The notes under the pieces: generated by a model | Seen by the model: only the letters and a program-made list of their open reading frames with translations | Told to the model about the DNA's origin: nothing | The model's database searches: none | Made by a program: the position numbers and the translations under genes | Shown: positions 8,780 to 19,088 of the stretch, piece by piece | Layout: the number at the start of each line of letters is the position of its first letter | Position numbering within the stretch: position 1 is the stretch's first letter | Assembly (NCBI GenBank): GCA_024280155.1 | Contig: JAJRQQ010000035.1 | Coordinates: forward strand, 1-61,910 | Direction: 5' to 3' | From: Bacteroidota bacterium | GTDB taxonomy: Bacteria; Bacteroidota; Bacteroidia; Flavobacteriales_D; Crocinitomicaceae | Length of the DNA: 61,910 bases

Positions 8780-10330
8780 TTACCTCACCAAGACCATTTT
8801 AGTCGTAAAAGTACCCGATTCTTTTTGAATATTCACAAAATATTGACCGGCACCAAGACCCAACAATTCAAAAGAGATATCATGCGTACCTGCATTAAGT
8901 TGACCATCGTAAACTTCTGCAACTTTCTTCATTTGAATGTCATACACATCTATTTTCACCCATTCATTTTCCGCTACAAATCGAATAGATGATTGTCCAA
9001 AAGAAGGATTCGGATAAATGATTGCTTGTTGTTTGCTCAATTCTTCTTCCTCTAATCCAACAGCGCAAGCACCGAGCAAATTATAATAGGTAACTGTATG
9101 TTCAAATAAAGGTTGAATTTCATTCGTTGGTACACCGAACCAATCTTTCAGAATAGATGCATAAACATCTCTAAAATCGATTTGCATTGGAACTCCAGCT
9201 TGATTCACAACATTGCTATCAATCACCGGATTTGGTCCCATTAAACTAAAATCTAAACAATTTCCAAACAAGAACATTGGTGCTGCATCTCCGTGATCTG
9301 TTCCCAAACTTGCGTTTGATGCCACTTGCCTTCCAAATTCTGAGAAAGTCATACCAGCAACCCTATCAGCAATTCCTAATAATTGTAAATCATCTTGAAA
9401 TGCAGCAATTGCATCAGAAACGATCTTCATTAAATCCGCATGTTTACCTTGCATTGTATTGGTAGAAAGAACTTGAGCACTATGCGTATCAAATTCATTC
9501 ACATTGAGAATATACACTTTAGATTTCAATCCGCCAGAAATCATTTGCGCAACGTATTGTAATTGAACCGCCAATGGATTGGTAGGGTCATACATTGTAG
9601 ACAAAGTATTTCCTGCATTTGCAGAAGTGTTGATTTGCCCCCCATACGCATTGGCTTGGTCAATCAACGTTTTTAAATATTCCATGTGTGAACCGTAATA
9701 CGTACCGTCATTTATCACCCCACTACCATTCAGATTGTAAACATCAAAAGGGTTGTTTACGGAATGACTGAAATTTGCCATTAACCCTTGACAAGTTGAA
9801 GAAACTTCATAGCCCATACTGATTGCAAAAGGATCGGGATATTGAGCACTAGGATAATCGGCTGGATAATTCGGATAATGATTATCGAAATCTCGCCCTA
9901 ACCAACCTGTTGTGGCATTGGAATTAATCAAACCTGAACTCCATATATCCATCGATCTAAAATGTGATCTATTCTGCGTTGGATACCCCACATTTTGAAT
10001 AACACCTAATTTTCCTGAATCAAACATCCCTTTCATTCCTAGCATCACAGGATGTAAACCTGTCTCTGTTGTTAATGGTAAGACAGATGTTTCGGGTATT
10101 ATAATATTACTTCTTTGAGTCGTTAAGTTTGCGTATTGATCTCGTGGAATTACGGTATTCAAGCCATCATTACCTCCGTTTAAACGGATAATTACTAAAA
10201 CGCGATCTTCAGCAGATTTAGCAACATTAAACAATTGCTTCGCGATGGATTGAAACTTCATTTCATTCAATAAAATCGGTGTTCCCACAGATGCCAGCAC
10301 CATATTTTTTACAAAATTTCTTCTTTTCAT
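8780..10330 (-). CDS. DUF1501 family secreted protein with T9SS sorting domain
   Basis: 516 residues. The N-terminus (MKRRNFVKNMVLASVGTPIL) is a twin-arginine-like or Sec signal, as usual for DUF1501 proteins, which belong to the sulfatase/alkaline phosphatase-like fold. Family motifs visible: RLNGGNDGLNTVIP near residue 49, FDTHSAQ near 282 and SEFGRQVASNASLGTDHGDAAP near 332. The C-terminal 80 residues (IIYPNPSFGQSSIRF ... GAGQYFVNI) are a T9SS sorting domain. It lies 17 bp downstream of the DUF1800 gene; the DUF1800-DUF1501 pair is a conserved operon of unknown substrate. Confidence 0.9.
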   Translation of the reverse strand: MKRRNFVKNMVLASVGTPILLNEMKFQSIAKQLFNVAKSAEDRVLVIIRLNGGNDGLNTVIPRDQYANLTTQRSNIIIPETSVLPLTTETGLHPVMLGMKGMFDSGKLGVIQNVGYPTQNRSHFRSMDIWSSGLINSNATTGWLGRDFDNHYPNYPADYPSAQYPDPFAISMGYEVSSTCQGLMANFSHSVNNPFDVYNLNGSGVINDGTYYGSHMEYLKTLIDQANAYGGQINTSANAGNTLSTMYDPTNPLAVQLQYVAQMISGGLKSKVYILNVNEFDTHSAQVLSTNTMQGKHADLMKIVSDAIAAFQDDLQLLGIADRVAGMTFSEFGRQVASNASLGTDHGDAAPMFLFGNCLDFSLMGPNPVIDSNVVNQAGVPMQIDFRDVYASILKDWFGVPTNEIQPLFEHTVTYYNLLGACAVGLEEEELSKQQAIIYPNPSFGQSSIRFVAENEWVKIDVYDIQMKKVAEVYDGQLNAGTHDISFELLGLGAGQYFVNIQKESGTFTTKMVLVR

Positions 10331-10347
10331 AGTTCTTTTATTTTGGC

Positions 10348-11964
10348 CTACATTGTGTGGAATTCAGGCATTTGGAATAATCGGTTTAAAGTCAATTCTA
10401 GACGAGTTCTTACTGGATCAGAAAAAGTTGTATTTCCAGGATTTGCCAAGTATTCATTGTATTGGAGCGTCCATTCAAAATCAGGCAAACTGTTGGTTAA
10501 GATTGCTTTTAGAATTAATTTTTGAGTTGCATCAACATTCTTTGGTGTAAATACATCACACATATCATCAATCACAGCTACAGCATCTGATGGTAAAGAG
10601 AGATTATCTAAAAATGTTAAAACGTTTAGACGGAAATTATTCCCATTCACTAAAGGTCCTCCAAAAACAGCAAACCAAGCACTAATATCAAAACGTTCTT
10701 TAATATGCGTAGCATTCACCCATAATTTTGAAAAAGAAGGCTCTTGATAGTATGCAGGCCAACCCGCAACACTCGGTGGTTCAAAGTAAGCTTGCCCCAA
10801 TGTTTCTGCTACCCAATAAACATTCAGTTGCATTTCATAATCGGTTGCTAAATCAAAGTTGGTTTGTGTTTCTGTCCCGTTTAGCATAGAATACATCATA
10901 TCCAAAGGCCCTTTTATAAGCGCACCTCTTACAGAGATGTCATAAAAATGTTCACTCGTGAATAATTCAGCTAAAACGGGTAGAATTTCATAATTATTGG
11001 CTAGTAATGTCGTTGACATATCTTGAATAACGGTTGATTCTACCGCAGCAGTCAAATCATAATTCACAAAATAACGATACAGTTTTCTACAAATAAAAAG
11101 TGCTACTTCATTCTGCTGAAAAATAACATCGATATAATCGGCATATTCATTGGCTCCATTTGCCGAAATAGTTGCTCCTCCGAAATGAGCCGATAATGTT
11201 TTAGTCGTTGTATCATGTAAAGAAGGTGTAAAAGTAGCTGTAACATCTGTCACTGTATCACTTCTTAATCCTTCTACAATCCAACCGGTAAAAATTTTTG
11301 CTCCAGCAGCAACATCTGCTTCGGTATAATTGGTATAATCACCAGCTCCTATTTGTGGGCCTTTACCAATCGTAAATAATTCTAGTAATTCTCGTGCAAA
11401 ATTTTCATTGGGACTGAATAGATTATTTGAAGCACCATTCAAAAATAAAAGCATATTGGGATTTATAGCGACGTCTTTCACTAGCTGCTTAAAATTTCCT
11501 AAAGAATTTGCTCTGAGTAATGCATAATAGTCAAAAGATGCTCTTGCATCAAATGTTGCTGTAGCACCAAAGTGATTGACCCAAAATAAACCCATTTTCT
11601 CAGCAATTGAGAAAGGCTCTTTGTTCATTCGTTCATAATGATAACCAGCTAATGAAATATTTCTTGCATTTTGAATTACTTGTGATTGAGCTTGATCAGT
11701 TGGGTAAAGTGCGTTTACCCAAGTAGTACCAAAAGGAACAAAAGTTTCATCTGGAGAAATGGTTAATGGCTCTCCAACAGTAGGAATTTGTAAAAGAGCA
11801 GTTACAGTTGCATTCATTCCATTTGACACGGCATCCAACATTTGTTGATTGGTTGGTCCAAACATTAATCTTCTTAATAGATGAGCAGATTCGGTTTTTG
11901 TCCATGGACCAGTATAAGGTGTTAAACTGTAGGAAATATCATTTCCAGTTCCTTGATCGGGCAT
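10348..11964 (-). CDS. DUF1800 family protein
   Basis: 538 residues covering the full DUF1800 family, from AHLLRRLMFGPT near residue 28, through FWVNHFG and NFARELLELFTIG, to the C-terminal VAGWPAY and WVNATHIKERFD segments. I see no clear Sec signal at the N-terminus (MPDQGTGNDISYSLTPY), so its export route is unclear. Function is unknown; members are nearly always encoded just upstream of a DUF1501 gene, as here. A TAATTTTG -7 box lies about 47 bp upstream. Confidence 0.9.
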   Translation of the reverse strand: MPDQGTGNDISYSLTPYTGPWTKTESAHLLRRLMFGPTNQQMLDAVSNGMNATVTALLQIPTVGEPLTISPDETFVPFGTTWVNALYPTDQAQSQVIQNARNISLAGYHYERMNKEPFSIAEKMGLFWVNHFGATATFDARASFDYYALLRANSLGNFKQLVKDVAINPNMLLFLNGASNNLFSPNENFARELLELFTIGKGPQIGAGDYTNYTEADVAAGAKIFTGWIVEGLRSDTVTDVTATFTPSLHDTTTKTLSAHFGGATISANGANEYADYIDVIFQQNEVALFICRKLYRYFVNYDLTAAVESTVIQDMSTTLLANNYEILPVLAELFTSEHFYDISVRGALIKGPLDMMYSMLNGTETQTNFDLATDYEMQLNVYWVAETLGQAYFEPPSVAGWPAYYQEPSFSKLWVNATHIKERFDISAWFAVFGGPLVNGNNFRLNVLTFLDNLSLPSDAVAVIDDMCDVFTPKNVDATQKLILKAILTNSLPDFEWTLQYNEYLANPGNTTFSDPVRTRLELTLNRLFQMPEFHTM

Positions 11965-12010
11965 AATTAGTTAATTTAGACCATCAAGTTAAAGAAAATA
12001 GATGAAACGA

Positions 12011-12018
12011 CAAAATTA
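12011..12018 (-). promoter_or_regulatory. -7 box (TAATTTTG) of the DUF1800-DUF1501 operon
   Basis: A perfect TAnnTTTG on the minus strand, giving a leader of about 40 nt before the ATG at 11964. Confidence 0.55.
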
Positions 12019-12044
12019 TAAATTAATGGAGAACACTTTAGTAT

Positions 12045-12971
12045 TTACTCACCGCTAAAACCAATATTTCTCGTCAATCCTTTAAATTTTGTTCTTTTTA
12101 CGGCTCCCTTTCTGAATAATTCTTGAAAAACTTCTTCTGTTAAATCAGTCCAGTCAGATTTTGACATTTTTAATAAATTCTCATGCGGAGAGAAGAATGC
12201 TTCTTTTGTAGGTTTAGAAAAACGATTCCAAGGACAAACATCTTGACAAATGTCACAACCAAAAATCCAATTTTCCATTTTTCCTTTAAATTCTGAAGGA
12301 ATAATTTCATCTTTTAATTCAATGGTTAAATACGAAATACACTTTGAACCATCTACAACATAGGGATCGACAATTGCACCAGTTGGGCAAGCATCAATAC
12401 ATCGTGTACAGGTGCCACAATAATCTTTCATTGGTCCATCTTCTTCCAATTCAAGGTCAAGAATTAATTCTGCGATAAAGAAGAAAGAACCATTTTTGGG
12501 ATTAATTAAATTGGAATGTTTTCCTACCCAGCCTAAACCACTTTTTTTCGCCCATGACTTATCTAAAACAGGAGCAGAATCAACAAATACACGACCACCT
12601 ACTTCACCTATTTCATCTTGAATGAATTGGTAAAACTCTTTCAATTTATCTTTGATATGGAAATGATAATCTTTACCATAAGCATATTTAGAAATTTGAA
12701 AAGTATCGGCGGGTTGTTTATTCTCAGGATAATAATTCATCAAGAGAGAGACAACTGATTTTGCATTGTCTACCAATAAACGAGGATCTAATCTTTTGTC
12801 GTAATGATTTTCAAGATAAGACATATTTCCTTGATAATTATTCTTGAGGTAACTATCTAAATGTTTTGCTTCATCATGAAGAAAATCGGCTTTAGAAATA
12901 CCACAAAAAAAGAAGCCTAATCCAGCCGCTTTTTCTTTAATTAACTTCGTATTTCTTTCTTTGAAATTCAT
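12045..12971 (-). CDS. queG: Epoxyqueuosine reductase
   Basis: 308 residues, normal for QueG. It reduces epoxyqueuosine to queuosine in tRNA using cobalamin and two [4Fe-4S] clusters, in the cytosol. Visible: the family segment [20 protein letters not shown] (catalytic Asp region, about 127-146), the first cluster motif [16 protein letters not shown] near 185, and the second [10 protein letters not shown] near 239. It ends with NIGFSGE shortly after the ferredoxin domain, so it is the short form without HEAT repeats. It lies 9 bp downstream of ruvB and is likely co-transcribed. Confidence 0.95.
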   Translation of the reverse strand: MNFKERNTKLIKEKAAGLGFFFCGISKADFLHDEAKHLDSYLKNNYQGNMSYLENHYDKRLDPRLLVDNAKSVVSLLMNYYPENKQPADTFQISKYAYGKDYHFHIKDKLKEFYQFIQDEIGEVGGRVFVDSAPVLDKSWAKKSGLGWVGKHSNLINPKNGSFFFIAELILDLELEEDGPMKDYCGTCTRCIDACPTGAIVDPYVVDGSKCISYLTIELKDEIIPSEFKGKMENWIFGCDICQDVCPWNRFSKPTKEAFFSPHENLLKMSKSDWTDLTEEVFQELFRKGAVKRTKFKGLTRNIGFSGE

Positions 12972-12980
12972 TCAGAGAAT

Positions 12981-14060
12981 TTAAAACAATCCACCTTGAA
13001 CAGAACCTGGCGATTTTCCAAGATGATTGTATGCTTTTTCCGTCACCTTTCTTCCTCTTGAAGTACGCATGATAAAACCCTCTTGAATAAGAAATGGTTC
13101 GTATACTTCTTCAATAGTTCCAGCATTTTCTCCGATAGCTGTAGCAATTGTTGTCAACCCAACAGGACCGCCATTAAATTTATCAATGATAGCCGAAAGA
13201 ATTCGATTATCCATTTCATCCAATCCATTTTGATCTACATTCAGTGCATTCAACGCATGATTCGTAATGTCAATATCTATATTACCATCCCCTTTAATTT
13301 GAGCAAAATCACGAACCCTTCTTAATAATGCATTCGCAATTCGGGGAGTACCTCTACTTCTACTTGCAATTTGATAAGCAGCAACTTCAGAAATAGGGAT
13401 TCCTAATAAGCCTGCTGATCGTTCAACAATAGTAGTTAAGGTTTTACTATCGTAATATTCTAGGCGTAGATTAATTCCAAATCTTGCACGTAAAGGAGAG
13501 GTTAACAAGCCTGAACGAGTTGTAGCACCGATTAAAGTAAATGGATTTAACTCGATTTGAACTGTTCTTGCATTAGGACCACTATCGATAAGGATATCAA
13601 TTGTGTAGTCTTCCATAGCAGAATAGAGATATTCTTCTATTATTGGGCTTAACCGATGAATTTCATCGATAAAAAGAACATCTCCTTTATCTAAATTGGT
13701 CAATAATCCAGCTAAATCACCAGGTTTATCCAATACGGGTCCACTTGTTACTTTACAACTAACGCTGAGTTCATTTGCAATAATGTTTGCCAAAGTAGTT
13801 TTACCAAGTCCTGGAGGTCCGTGCAAAAGGACATGGTCCAATGGTTCATCACGTAGAATAGCAGCTTGAATAAAAACTTCAAGGTTGTCAATTATCTTGG
13901 GTTGACCTGTAAAATCATCTAATTTTCTAGGACGTAAGACTTTATCATAGTCTTTCTCACCATTAAATTCTGCTTCTTCGTTATAGTCAAATGAATCTTC
14001 CAAAAATATATTTTTTATAAAAATAGAAAAAAGCCCTCTGTTTTCAACAAAGGGCTCCAT
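12981..14060 (-). CDS. ruvB: Holliday junction branch migration helicase RuvB
   Basis: AAA+ motor of the RuvAB complex. Walker [11 protein letters not shown], Walker [10 protein letters not shown], sensor 1 GATTRSG, Arg finger LRARFG and the winged-helix end ([15 protein letters not shown]) are all present; 359 residues in the longest frame. The ATG at 14060 is doubtful: the first 19 codons lie in the coxA terminator hairpin and its U-tract, and a TATTTTTG -7 box sits at 14001-14008. Other Bacteroidota RuvB proteins have about 26 residues before LRP, which would put the start near the TTG at 14003 (340 residues). queG follows 9 bp downstream. Its partner ruvA is 33 kb away and interrupted. 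Confidence 0.95.
   Translation of the reverse strand: MEPFVENRGLFSIFIKNIFLEDSFDYNEEAEFNGEKDYDKVLRPRKLDDFTGQPKIIDNLEVFIQAAILRDEPLDHVLLHGPPGLGKTTLANIIANELSVSCKVTSGPVLDKPGDLAGLLTNLDKGDVLFIDEIHRLSPIIEEYLYSAMEDYTIDILIDSGPNARTVQIELNPFTLIGATTRSGLLTSPLRARFGINLRLEYYDSKTLTTIVERSAGLLGIPISEVAAYQIASRSRGTPRIANALLRRVRDFAQIKGDGNIDIDITNHALNALNVDQNGLDEMDNRILSAIIDKFNGGPVGLTTIATAIGENAGTIEEVYEPFLIQEGFIMRTSRGRKVTEKAYNHLGKSPGSVQGGLF
14001..14008 (-). promoter_or_regulatory. ruvB: Candidate -7 box (TATTTTTG) of ruvB-queG
   Basis: It matches TAnnTTTG on the minus strand directly after the cox operon terminator. It suggests that ruvB has its own promoter and that the upstream ATG at 14060 is not used. Confidence 0.45.
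14026..14056 (-). terminator. Intrinsic terminator of the ACIII-cox operon
   Basis: On the minus strand an 11-bp stem (AGCCCTTTGTT / AACAGAGGGCT, one G-U pair) with a GAA loop is followed by TTTTTT. It begins 26 bp after the coxA stop and closes the 12-kb respiratory operon. Confidence 0.9.
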
Positions 14061-14081
14061 ATATTTTAAGATAAATTAAAA

Positions 14082-15881
14082 TTAATGCTCTTCTTCACCA
14101 TCAGCTAGTGGAACTGTCTGTGGAATAAAATCAACATCAGAACCTGGCTTGGAATAATCATAAGGCCATCTATATACTGTTGGTAATTCACCTGGCCAGT
14201 TTCCATGAATATGTTCTACTGGTGCAGTCCATTCCAAAGTATTTGATTTCCAGGGATTCTGTGGTGCTTTTTGACCGTAAAAGATACTGTAGAAGAAATT
14301 GAATAGGAAAATGGCTTGTCCTAATGCAGCCATGATTGCGAAAATGGTAATAATAACATTTAAGTCCATAATCATTGAATATGCATCTGTATCAAAATCT
14401 CCATAAACAGAATAATCATAATAACGACGTGGTGCTCCTGCAATTCCAACAAAGTGCATTGGGAAGAAAACTCCATAAGCACCAACAATTGTAACCCAGA
14501 AATGAACGTATCCTAAAGAAGTATTCATCATTCTACCAAACATTCTAGGGAACCAATGATACACACCGGCAAACATTCCAAACACTGCTGACAGTCCCAT
14601 TACGACGTGGAAGTGAGCAACAACGAAGTAAGTATCATGAACCATAATATCTAATGCAGCATCAGCTAGGATAATTCCTGTTACACCACCCGATATAAAA
14701 GCAGAAACTAAACCAATTGTAAACAACATTGCTGGAGTAAAATTGATTGAACCTTTCCATAAAGTTGTGATAAAATTAAACACTTTTACAGCAGATGGAA
14801 TTGCAATTAGCAAGGTTGTAAACACAAATACGGATCCAAGAAATGGATTCATGCCTGTAACAAACATGTGATGTGCCCATACAATAAATGACAAGAAAGC
14901 AATGGCTAATATCGAACCAATCATCGCTCGGTAACCAAAGATTGGTTTTCTAGAATTTGTAGAAATGATTTCTGATGATAAACCAAGAGCTGGTATTAAT
15001 ACAATATATACTTCAGGGTGACCAAGGAACCAGAAAAGATGTTGGTAAAGAATTGGAGATCCACCATGTTGCGTTAACATTTCACCACCTACAATAATAT
15101 CAGATAAATAAAAACTAGTACCCGCCATTCTATCCATCATCAATAATAAAGCTGCAGAAAGAAGAACAGGGAATGATAAAACACCAATAATTGCAGTTAC
15201 AAAGAATGCCCAAATAGTTAAAGGCAAACGAGTCATAGACATACCTTTAGTTCTAAGGTTTAAAACTGTAACAATATAATTTAAAGAACCAATCAAAGAA
15301 GATGCAATAAAGATTGACATTGAGAACAACCATAAAGTCATTCCTAAACCAGAACCGCTCATGGCTTGGGGTAGAGCAGATAATGGCGGATAAACAGTCC
15401 AACCGGACATTGCGGGTCCTGTTTCAACAAACATAGAAACTAACATGATGATTGAAGAAAGGAAGAACAACCAATAAGAAAGCATGTTCAAAAATCCAGA
15501 CGCCATATCACGTGCCCCAATTTGAAAAGGAATTAATAGATTTGAAAAAGTTCCCGATAAACCACCTGTTAAAAGGAAGAAAACCATGATTGTACCATGA
15601 ATAGTAACTAAGCCAAGGTACATATCTTCTTTCATTACACCCCCTGGTGCCCACTCATCACCGAGAAAGAAAGAGACAAAATCAGAACCTTCTCCGGGCC
15701 AAGCCAATTGAATTCTAAATAGAATCGATAAAATCATCGCAACAACCCCCATGAAAATAGCAGTCATCAGGAACTGTTTACCGATCATTTTATGATCTTG
15801 ACTAAAAATGTATTTTGATACAAAACTTTCATCATGATGTTCATGAGAATCGTGTTGTAAATCAGTTGCAATTGCAGACAT
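14082..15881 (-). CDS. coxA: Cytochrome c oxidase subunit I (aa3-type)
   Basis: 599 residues, about 12-14 membrane helices. It reduces oxygen at the heme-CuB centre and pumps protons in the inner membrane. Visible ligands: the low-spin heme His in LVTIHGTIMVFF, the CuB His cross-linked to Tyr in FLGHPEVYIV, the CuB pair in WAHHMFVTG, and the two heme His in HDTYFVVAHFHVVMG. It is the last gene of the operon, 30 bp after coxB, and is followed by a strong terminator. No subunit III gene is visible nearby, so it must lie elsewhere. Confidence 0.97.
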   Translation of the reverse strand: MSAIATDLQHDSHEHHDESFVSKYIFSQDHKMIGKQFLMTAIFMGVVAMILSILFRIQLAWPGEGSDFVSFFLGDEWAPGGVMKEDMYLGLVTIHGTIMVFFLLTGGLSGTFSNLLIPFQIGARDMASGFLNMLSYWLFFLSSIIMLVSMFVETGPAMSGWTVYPPLSALPQAMSGSGLGMTLWLFSMSIFIASSLIGSLNYIVTVLNLRTKGMSMTRLPLTIWAFFVTAIIGVLSFPVLLSAALLLMMDRMAGTSFYLSDIIVGGEMLTQHGGSPILYQHLFWFLGHPEVYIVLIPALGLSSEIISTNSRKPIFGYRAMIGSILAIAFLSFIVWAHHMFVTGMNPFLGSVFVFTTLLIAIPSAVKVFNFITTLWKGSINFTPAMLFTIGLVSAFISGGVTGIILADAALDIMVHDTYFVVAHFHVVMGLSAVFGMFAGVYHWFPRMFGRMMNTSLGYVHFWVTIVGAYGVFFPMHFVGIAGAPRRYYDYSVYGDFDTDAYSMIMDLNVIITIFAIMAALGQAIFLFNFFYSIFYGQKAPQNPWKSNTLEWTAPVEHIHGNWPGELPTVYRWPYDYSKPGSDVDFIPQTVPLADGEEEH

Positions 15882-15911
15882 ATTCTATATAATTTTTAGA
15901 TTATTTATAAT

Positions 15912-17096
15912 TTATTTTGATGCGAAATATTTATCTCTAAAAGTGATAAACTCTTTAGTTTCGAGCCATTCATCGTATTGAGTCTCATCAAGGACGACAA
16001 CAGTCATCTTCATTTTATAGTGCGCACCACCACAAATTTTATTACACATCAATGCAAAGTGGAAATCTGGATTATTCTTTGTTTTCCTAAAGTCTTCAGT
16101 CGTAATATCCGGTGTAAACTTGAAACGAGTAGTTAAACCAGGAACAGTATTCATTTGAACTCTAAAATCAGGGAAATATGCAGAATGAATAACATCTTTA
16201 GATCTGAAATTAAATTCATACTCCTTATTGACACAAAGATACAAAGTATCTTTCTGGATAATATCATCCCAAGCATAAGCATCAACTTCAGGTTTATGGC
16301 GTCCTTTCATTTGGTGAAGTAGACGAACAAGACGACCTTTTCTATCCAATTCCTCCATTAAATCGTCACGATCTGAATGTGACATAGCAAGGGATGGATT
16401 ATTTAATTTATCTTCGATAGAGTGAATTCCTTTCGAACCATTTTCCATTTCATTAATCGCTGAATCAATTGTATTCGTCGTTAATAGACCCAATTCATTA
16501 TTATCTGTAGTCAATTTATAATCAAACTTACCTAAAGTATTGTCATCACCAGAGTATCGAGCAGTCCAATCAAACTGTTTTGAGAAAAGCTCTACGCGAA
16601 TTGATTCTGGTGCAGCGTCAGCAGTTACATCCTTCCATGTACGAAGACCCAGAATAATAATAACAGCAAGTACTGAAGCTGGAACAATTGTCCAAATCAT
16701 CTCTAACTTGTTACTGTGTGCGAAATAGTGCGCTTTTACACCCTCTTTTCGTACATATTTATAGGCAAAGAAAAATAAGACAATATGTGTAGAAAAGAAT
16801 ACCAACAATACGATCAAGAAGTTTATGTTATACAACCAATCGAGTTCATGCCCATGTACTGAAGCAGCCATTCCACGTCCTGTCCAACCAAAACGAACCA
16901 TTAACCATATAAACCCGGCAAATAAAGCAATAACGAAGACAATCATAAGATTTGCATTCAATCGATTATTTCGATTACTGATTTCTTCTTCTTTTCTATC
17001 CGTTAACTTTGAAGAAAGTTGGTAGATCTTCATCAACTGAGCGACTGCTATTACTCCAAGAACTATTACTGCTAATACAATTAATTTACTTCCCAT
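15912..17096 (-). CDS. coxB: Cytochrome c oxidase subunit II with CuA centre
   Basis: 394 residues, longer than typical subunit II. There is an N-terminal hydrophobic helix (residues 1-20), then the two usual transmembrane hairpin helices (about 50-70 and 88-112, plus WTIVPASVLAVIIILGL near 134). The CuA motif CNKICGGAHYKM is intact near residue 350, with the upstream His in VIHSAYFPDF. Between the first strands and the CuA core lies a polar helical insertion (about 197-275, e.g. SIEDKLNNPS, RDDLMEELDRKGRLVRLL). It accepts electrons from a c-type cytochrome on the periplasmic side. Confidence 0.95.
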   Translation of the reverse strand: MGSKLIVLAVIVLGVIAVAQLMKIYQLSSKLTDRKEEEISNRNNRLNANLMIVFVIALFAGFIWLMVRFGWTGRGMAASVHGHELDWLYNINFLIVLLVFFSTHIVLFFFAYKYVRKEGVKAHYFAHSNKLEMIWTIVPASVLAVIIILGLRTWKDVTADAAPESIRVELFSKQFDWTARYSGDDNTLGKFDYKLTTDNNELGLLTTNTIDSAINEMENGSKGIHSIEDKLNNPSLAMSHSDRDDLMEELDRKGRLVRLLHQMKGRHKPEVDAYAWDDIIQKDTLYLCVNKEYEFNFRSKDVIHSAYFPDFRVQMNTVPGLTTRFKFTPDITTEDFRKTKNNPDFHFALMCNKICGGAHYKMKMTVVVLDETQYDEWLETKEFITFRDKYFASK

Positions 17097-17122
17097 TTAC
17101 TTAAAAAATTATCTAAAAAAAG

Positions 17123-18310
17123 TTATATTTCGTGATGAATACTCTCGTCCAAGAATGGATGATTCAACGGTGTTAAAGGTGCCTTAGTTAAGTTATTCAA
17201 AATTATTCGAATAAATAAACCTGCCATAAATAAAAGCATTCCTATTTCCAAGAATCCAATTTCAGCATTAGCCCCCATAGAACCACCAGATACCATAATG
17301 TAAACATCCATCCAGTGACCTAATAAAATAATAATTCCGATTACAGTTAATGTGCCTGCATTTCTTTTTGCATCTCTAGACATTAGTAGTAACATCGGGA
17401 AAGCAAAGTTAACAAGAAACATTCCGAAATATAATACTTTGTAATGTTCAATTCTAACCATATAGTATATTACTTCTTCACCAATATTAGCATACCAAAT
17501 TAGCATATATTGTGAGAACCAAAGGTAAGACCATAAAAATGAAGTAGCAAAAACCCATTTTCCAACATCTTGAATATGATTTTCATTTACTTTAGGCAAA
17601 TAACCTTCTTTCCTAAGATAAATAATTAATAGAACTATAACTGTCATTGAAGAACACCAAATTCCAGAAAATGTGTACCAACCGAAAAGAGTAGAGAACC
17701 AATGTACATCTATAGACATTATCCAATCCCATGAAGATGTATTTGTAAATACTGCAAAGAAAACTAAGAAAACAGCCGCTTTTTTATAATTCTTAAAGTG
17801 AATTTCAGTCCCACCAACTCTATCTTCTTCTAAAGATCTTTTTTTGTATCCTCTCCAATAAAGGAAATATATCCCTAAATAAACAATTGTTCTGATCCAG
17901 AAGAAAATTGGATTTAAGTACGATGATTTCATTTGAATAATTTCATCATTCGCAACAATTTCAGGATCCATCCATGAATAAATATGAGCGCCATTAGTAA
18001 GTGTAAGAGCGAAAAATACAAGAAGCATAAATCCGATTCCATAAGGTAGATAACCCATTATCGCTTCAATTACTCTTTTTATTGTTGCATACCATCCAGT
18101 TTCTGTTGCATATTGTAATGCTAGAAAGAATAACGCCCCTAATGCAAGTGAAAAGAAGAAGAAACTGTTAATTAATCCATTCGATAAAAAACGAGTTAAA
18201 AAATGATGATCGCTATAACCTGTAGCGATTCCGAGTACTGTAAACAATAACCCAATCACAATCATTGAAAGAGTAAATTTATTTGCCTTTTTTGATACTT
18301 TAAATTCCAT
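17123..18310 (-). CDS. actF: Alternative complex III subunit ActF
   Basis: 395 residues with about ten transmembrane helices and a short cytoplasmic C-tail (PLTPLNHPFLDESIHHEI). This fits the ActF subunit, a membrane protein related to half of the ActC/NrfD fold. In the ACIII complex ActC and ActF form the membrane core; ActC carries the quinol site. It lies 26 bp downstream of actE and 26 bp upstream of coxB, so the quinol:cytochrome c oxidoreductase and the oxidase are produced from one transcript. Confidence 0.9.
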   Translation of the reverse strand: MEFKVSKKANKFTLSMIVIGLLFTVLGIATGYSDHHFLTRFLSNGLINSFFFFSLALGALFFLALQYATETGWYATIKRVIEAIMGYLPYGIGFMLLVFFALTLTNGAHIYSWMDPEIVANDEIIQMKSSYLNPIFFWIRTIVYLGIYFLYWRGYKKRSLEEDRVGGTEIHFKNYKKAAVFLVFFAVFTNTSSWDWIMSIDVHWFSTLFGWYTFSGIWCSSMTVIVLLIIYLRKEGYLPKVNENHIQDVGKWVFATSFLWSYLWFSQYMLIWYANIGEEVIYYMVRIEHYKVLYFGMFLVNFAFPMLLLMSRDAKRNAGTLTVIGIIILLGHWMDVYIMVSGGSMGANAEIGFLEIGMLLFMAGLFIRIILNNLTKAPLTPLNHPFLDESIHHEI

Positions 18311-18336
18311 GTCGTATATCTATATTGACTTATGTA

Positions 18337-19068
18337 TTAATCAGTTATTGTGTCTAGTTCAATACCCGTAACCGTTGGGGCAGAAATATTCTTTCCATAA
18401 TTCTCGTCTTGAACTGCTCTAATATAATGAATGATAGTCCAAATTTCTTTCTTATTAATGATAGAAGAATGTGCACCCATCATACCTTTTCCATAATAAA
18501 TAGAGTAAAACATTTGTCCATCGCTAAGATCTTTTAAGTTAGCATAATCAGGCACACCAACATAAGCTCCACTCTCAACCATTGGTCCATTTCCATCACC
18601 TTTTTTACCGTGACAGTGAGCGCAATTGTTGTTATATAAAATTTTGCCGCTTTTAAGAATTGATTCAGCATTTTCAGAAGTCAATTTCAATTGATTAACA
18701 TCAGCAACAGCTAAAGCATATTCGTCTTTATCAGAGAATTCTGTATCAAACATACCGTGTGTAATCTCAAATGCTTCCACTGGAAGACGATGATAAGGTA
18801 ACATGATAGATACCTCTTCAGCATTTGTTCCATAATAAGGAACCGTACCATTAGGTGGAGTCTTAGCAGAAAGTACAACTTTCAAGTCCATGTTCTCTCT
18901 TTCTTTTATTTGACCGTAATCAACATATGGTTCTATCGCTGAAGAACGATACATATCGGGCATGTATTCGTACCCTGAACTATCTTCAGCTGGACTACAA
19001 GAACCTAACATTAATGTAGTTAATGCAGAAGCTGAAATAACGGATATGATTCTAAAATTTATTTTCAT
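18337..19068 (-). CDS. actE: Alternative complex III monoheme cytochrome c subunit ActE
   Basis: 243 residues with a lipoprotein signal (ISVISASALTTLMLGSC) and one heme c motif CAHCH in ILYNNNCAHCHGKKGDGNG near residue 145. The sixth ligand is likely a Met in YGKGMMGAH. The pre-heme region (DMYRSSAIEPYVDYG, PPNGTVPYYG) is typical for ActE of Bacteroidota. It hands electrons from ActA towards the oxidase or soluble cytochromes. Confidence 0.93.
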   Translation of the reverse strand: MKINFRIISVISASALTTLMLGSCSPAEDSSGYEYMPDMYRSSAIEPYVDYGQIKERENMDLKVVLSAKTPPNGTVPYYGTNAEEVSIMLPYHRLPVEAFEITHGMFDTEFSDKDEYALAVADVNQLKLTSENAESILKSGKILYNNNCAHCHGKKGDGNGPMVESGAYVGVPDYANLKDLSDGQMFYSIYYGKGMMGAHSSIINKKEIWTIIHYIRAVQDENYGKNISAPTVTGIELDTITD

Positions 19069-19088
19069 CTGTTTGATATGAAAAATTA

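Noticed and set aside
14004..14060. N-terminal extension of RuvB from the ATG at 14060
   Set aside because: It runs through the cox terminator hairpin, its U-run and a -7 box, and the extra residues are not like RuvB. I kept the longest frame only as an outer limit.
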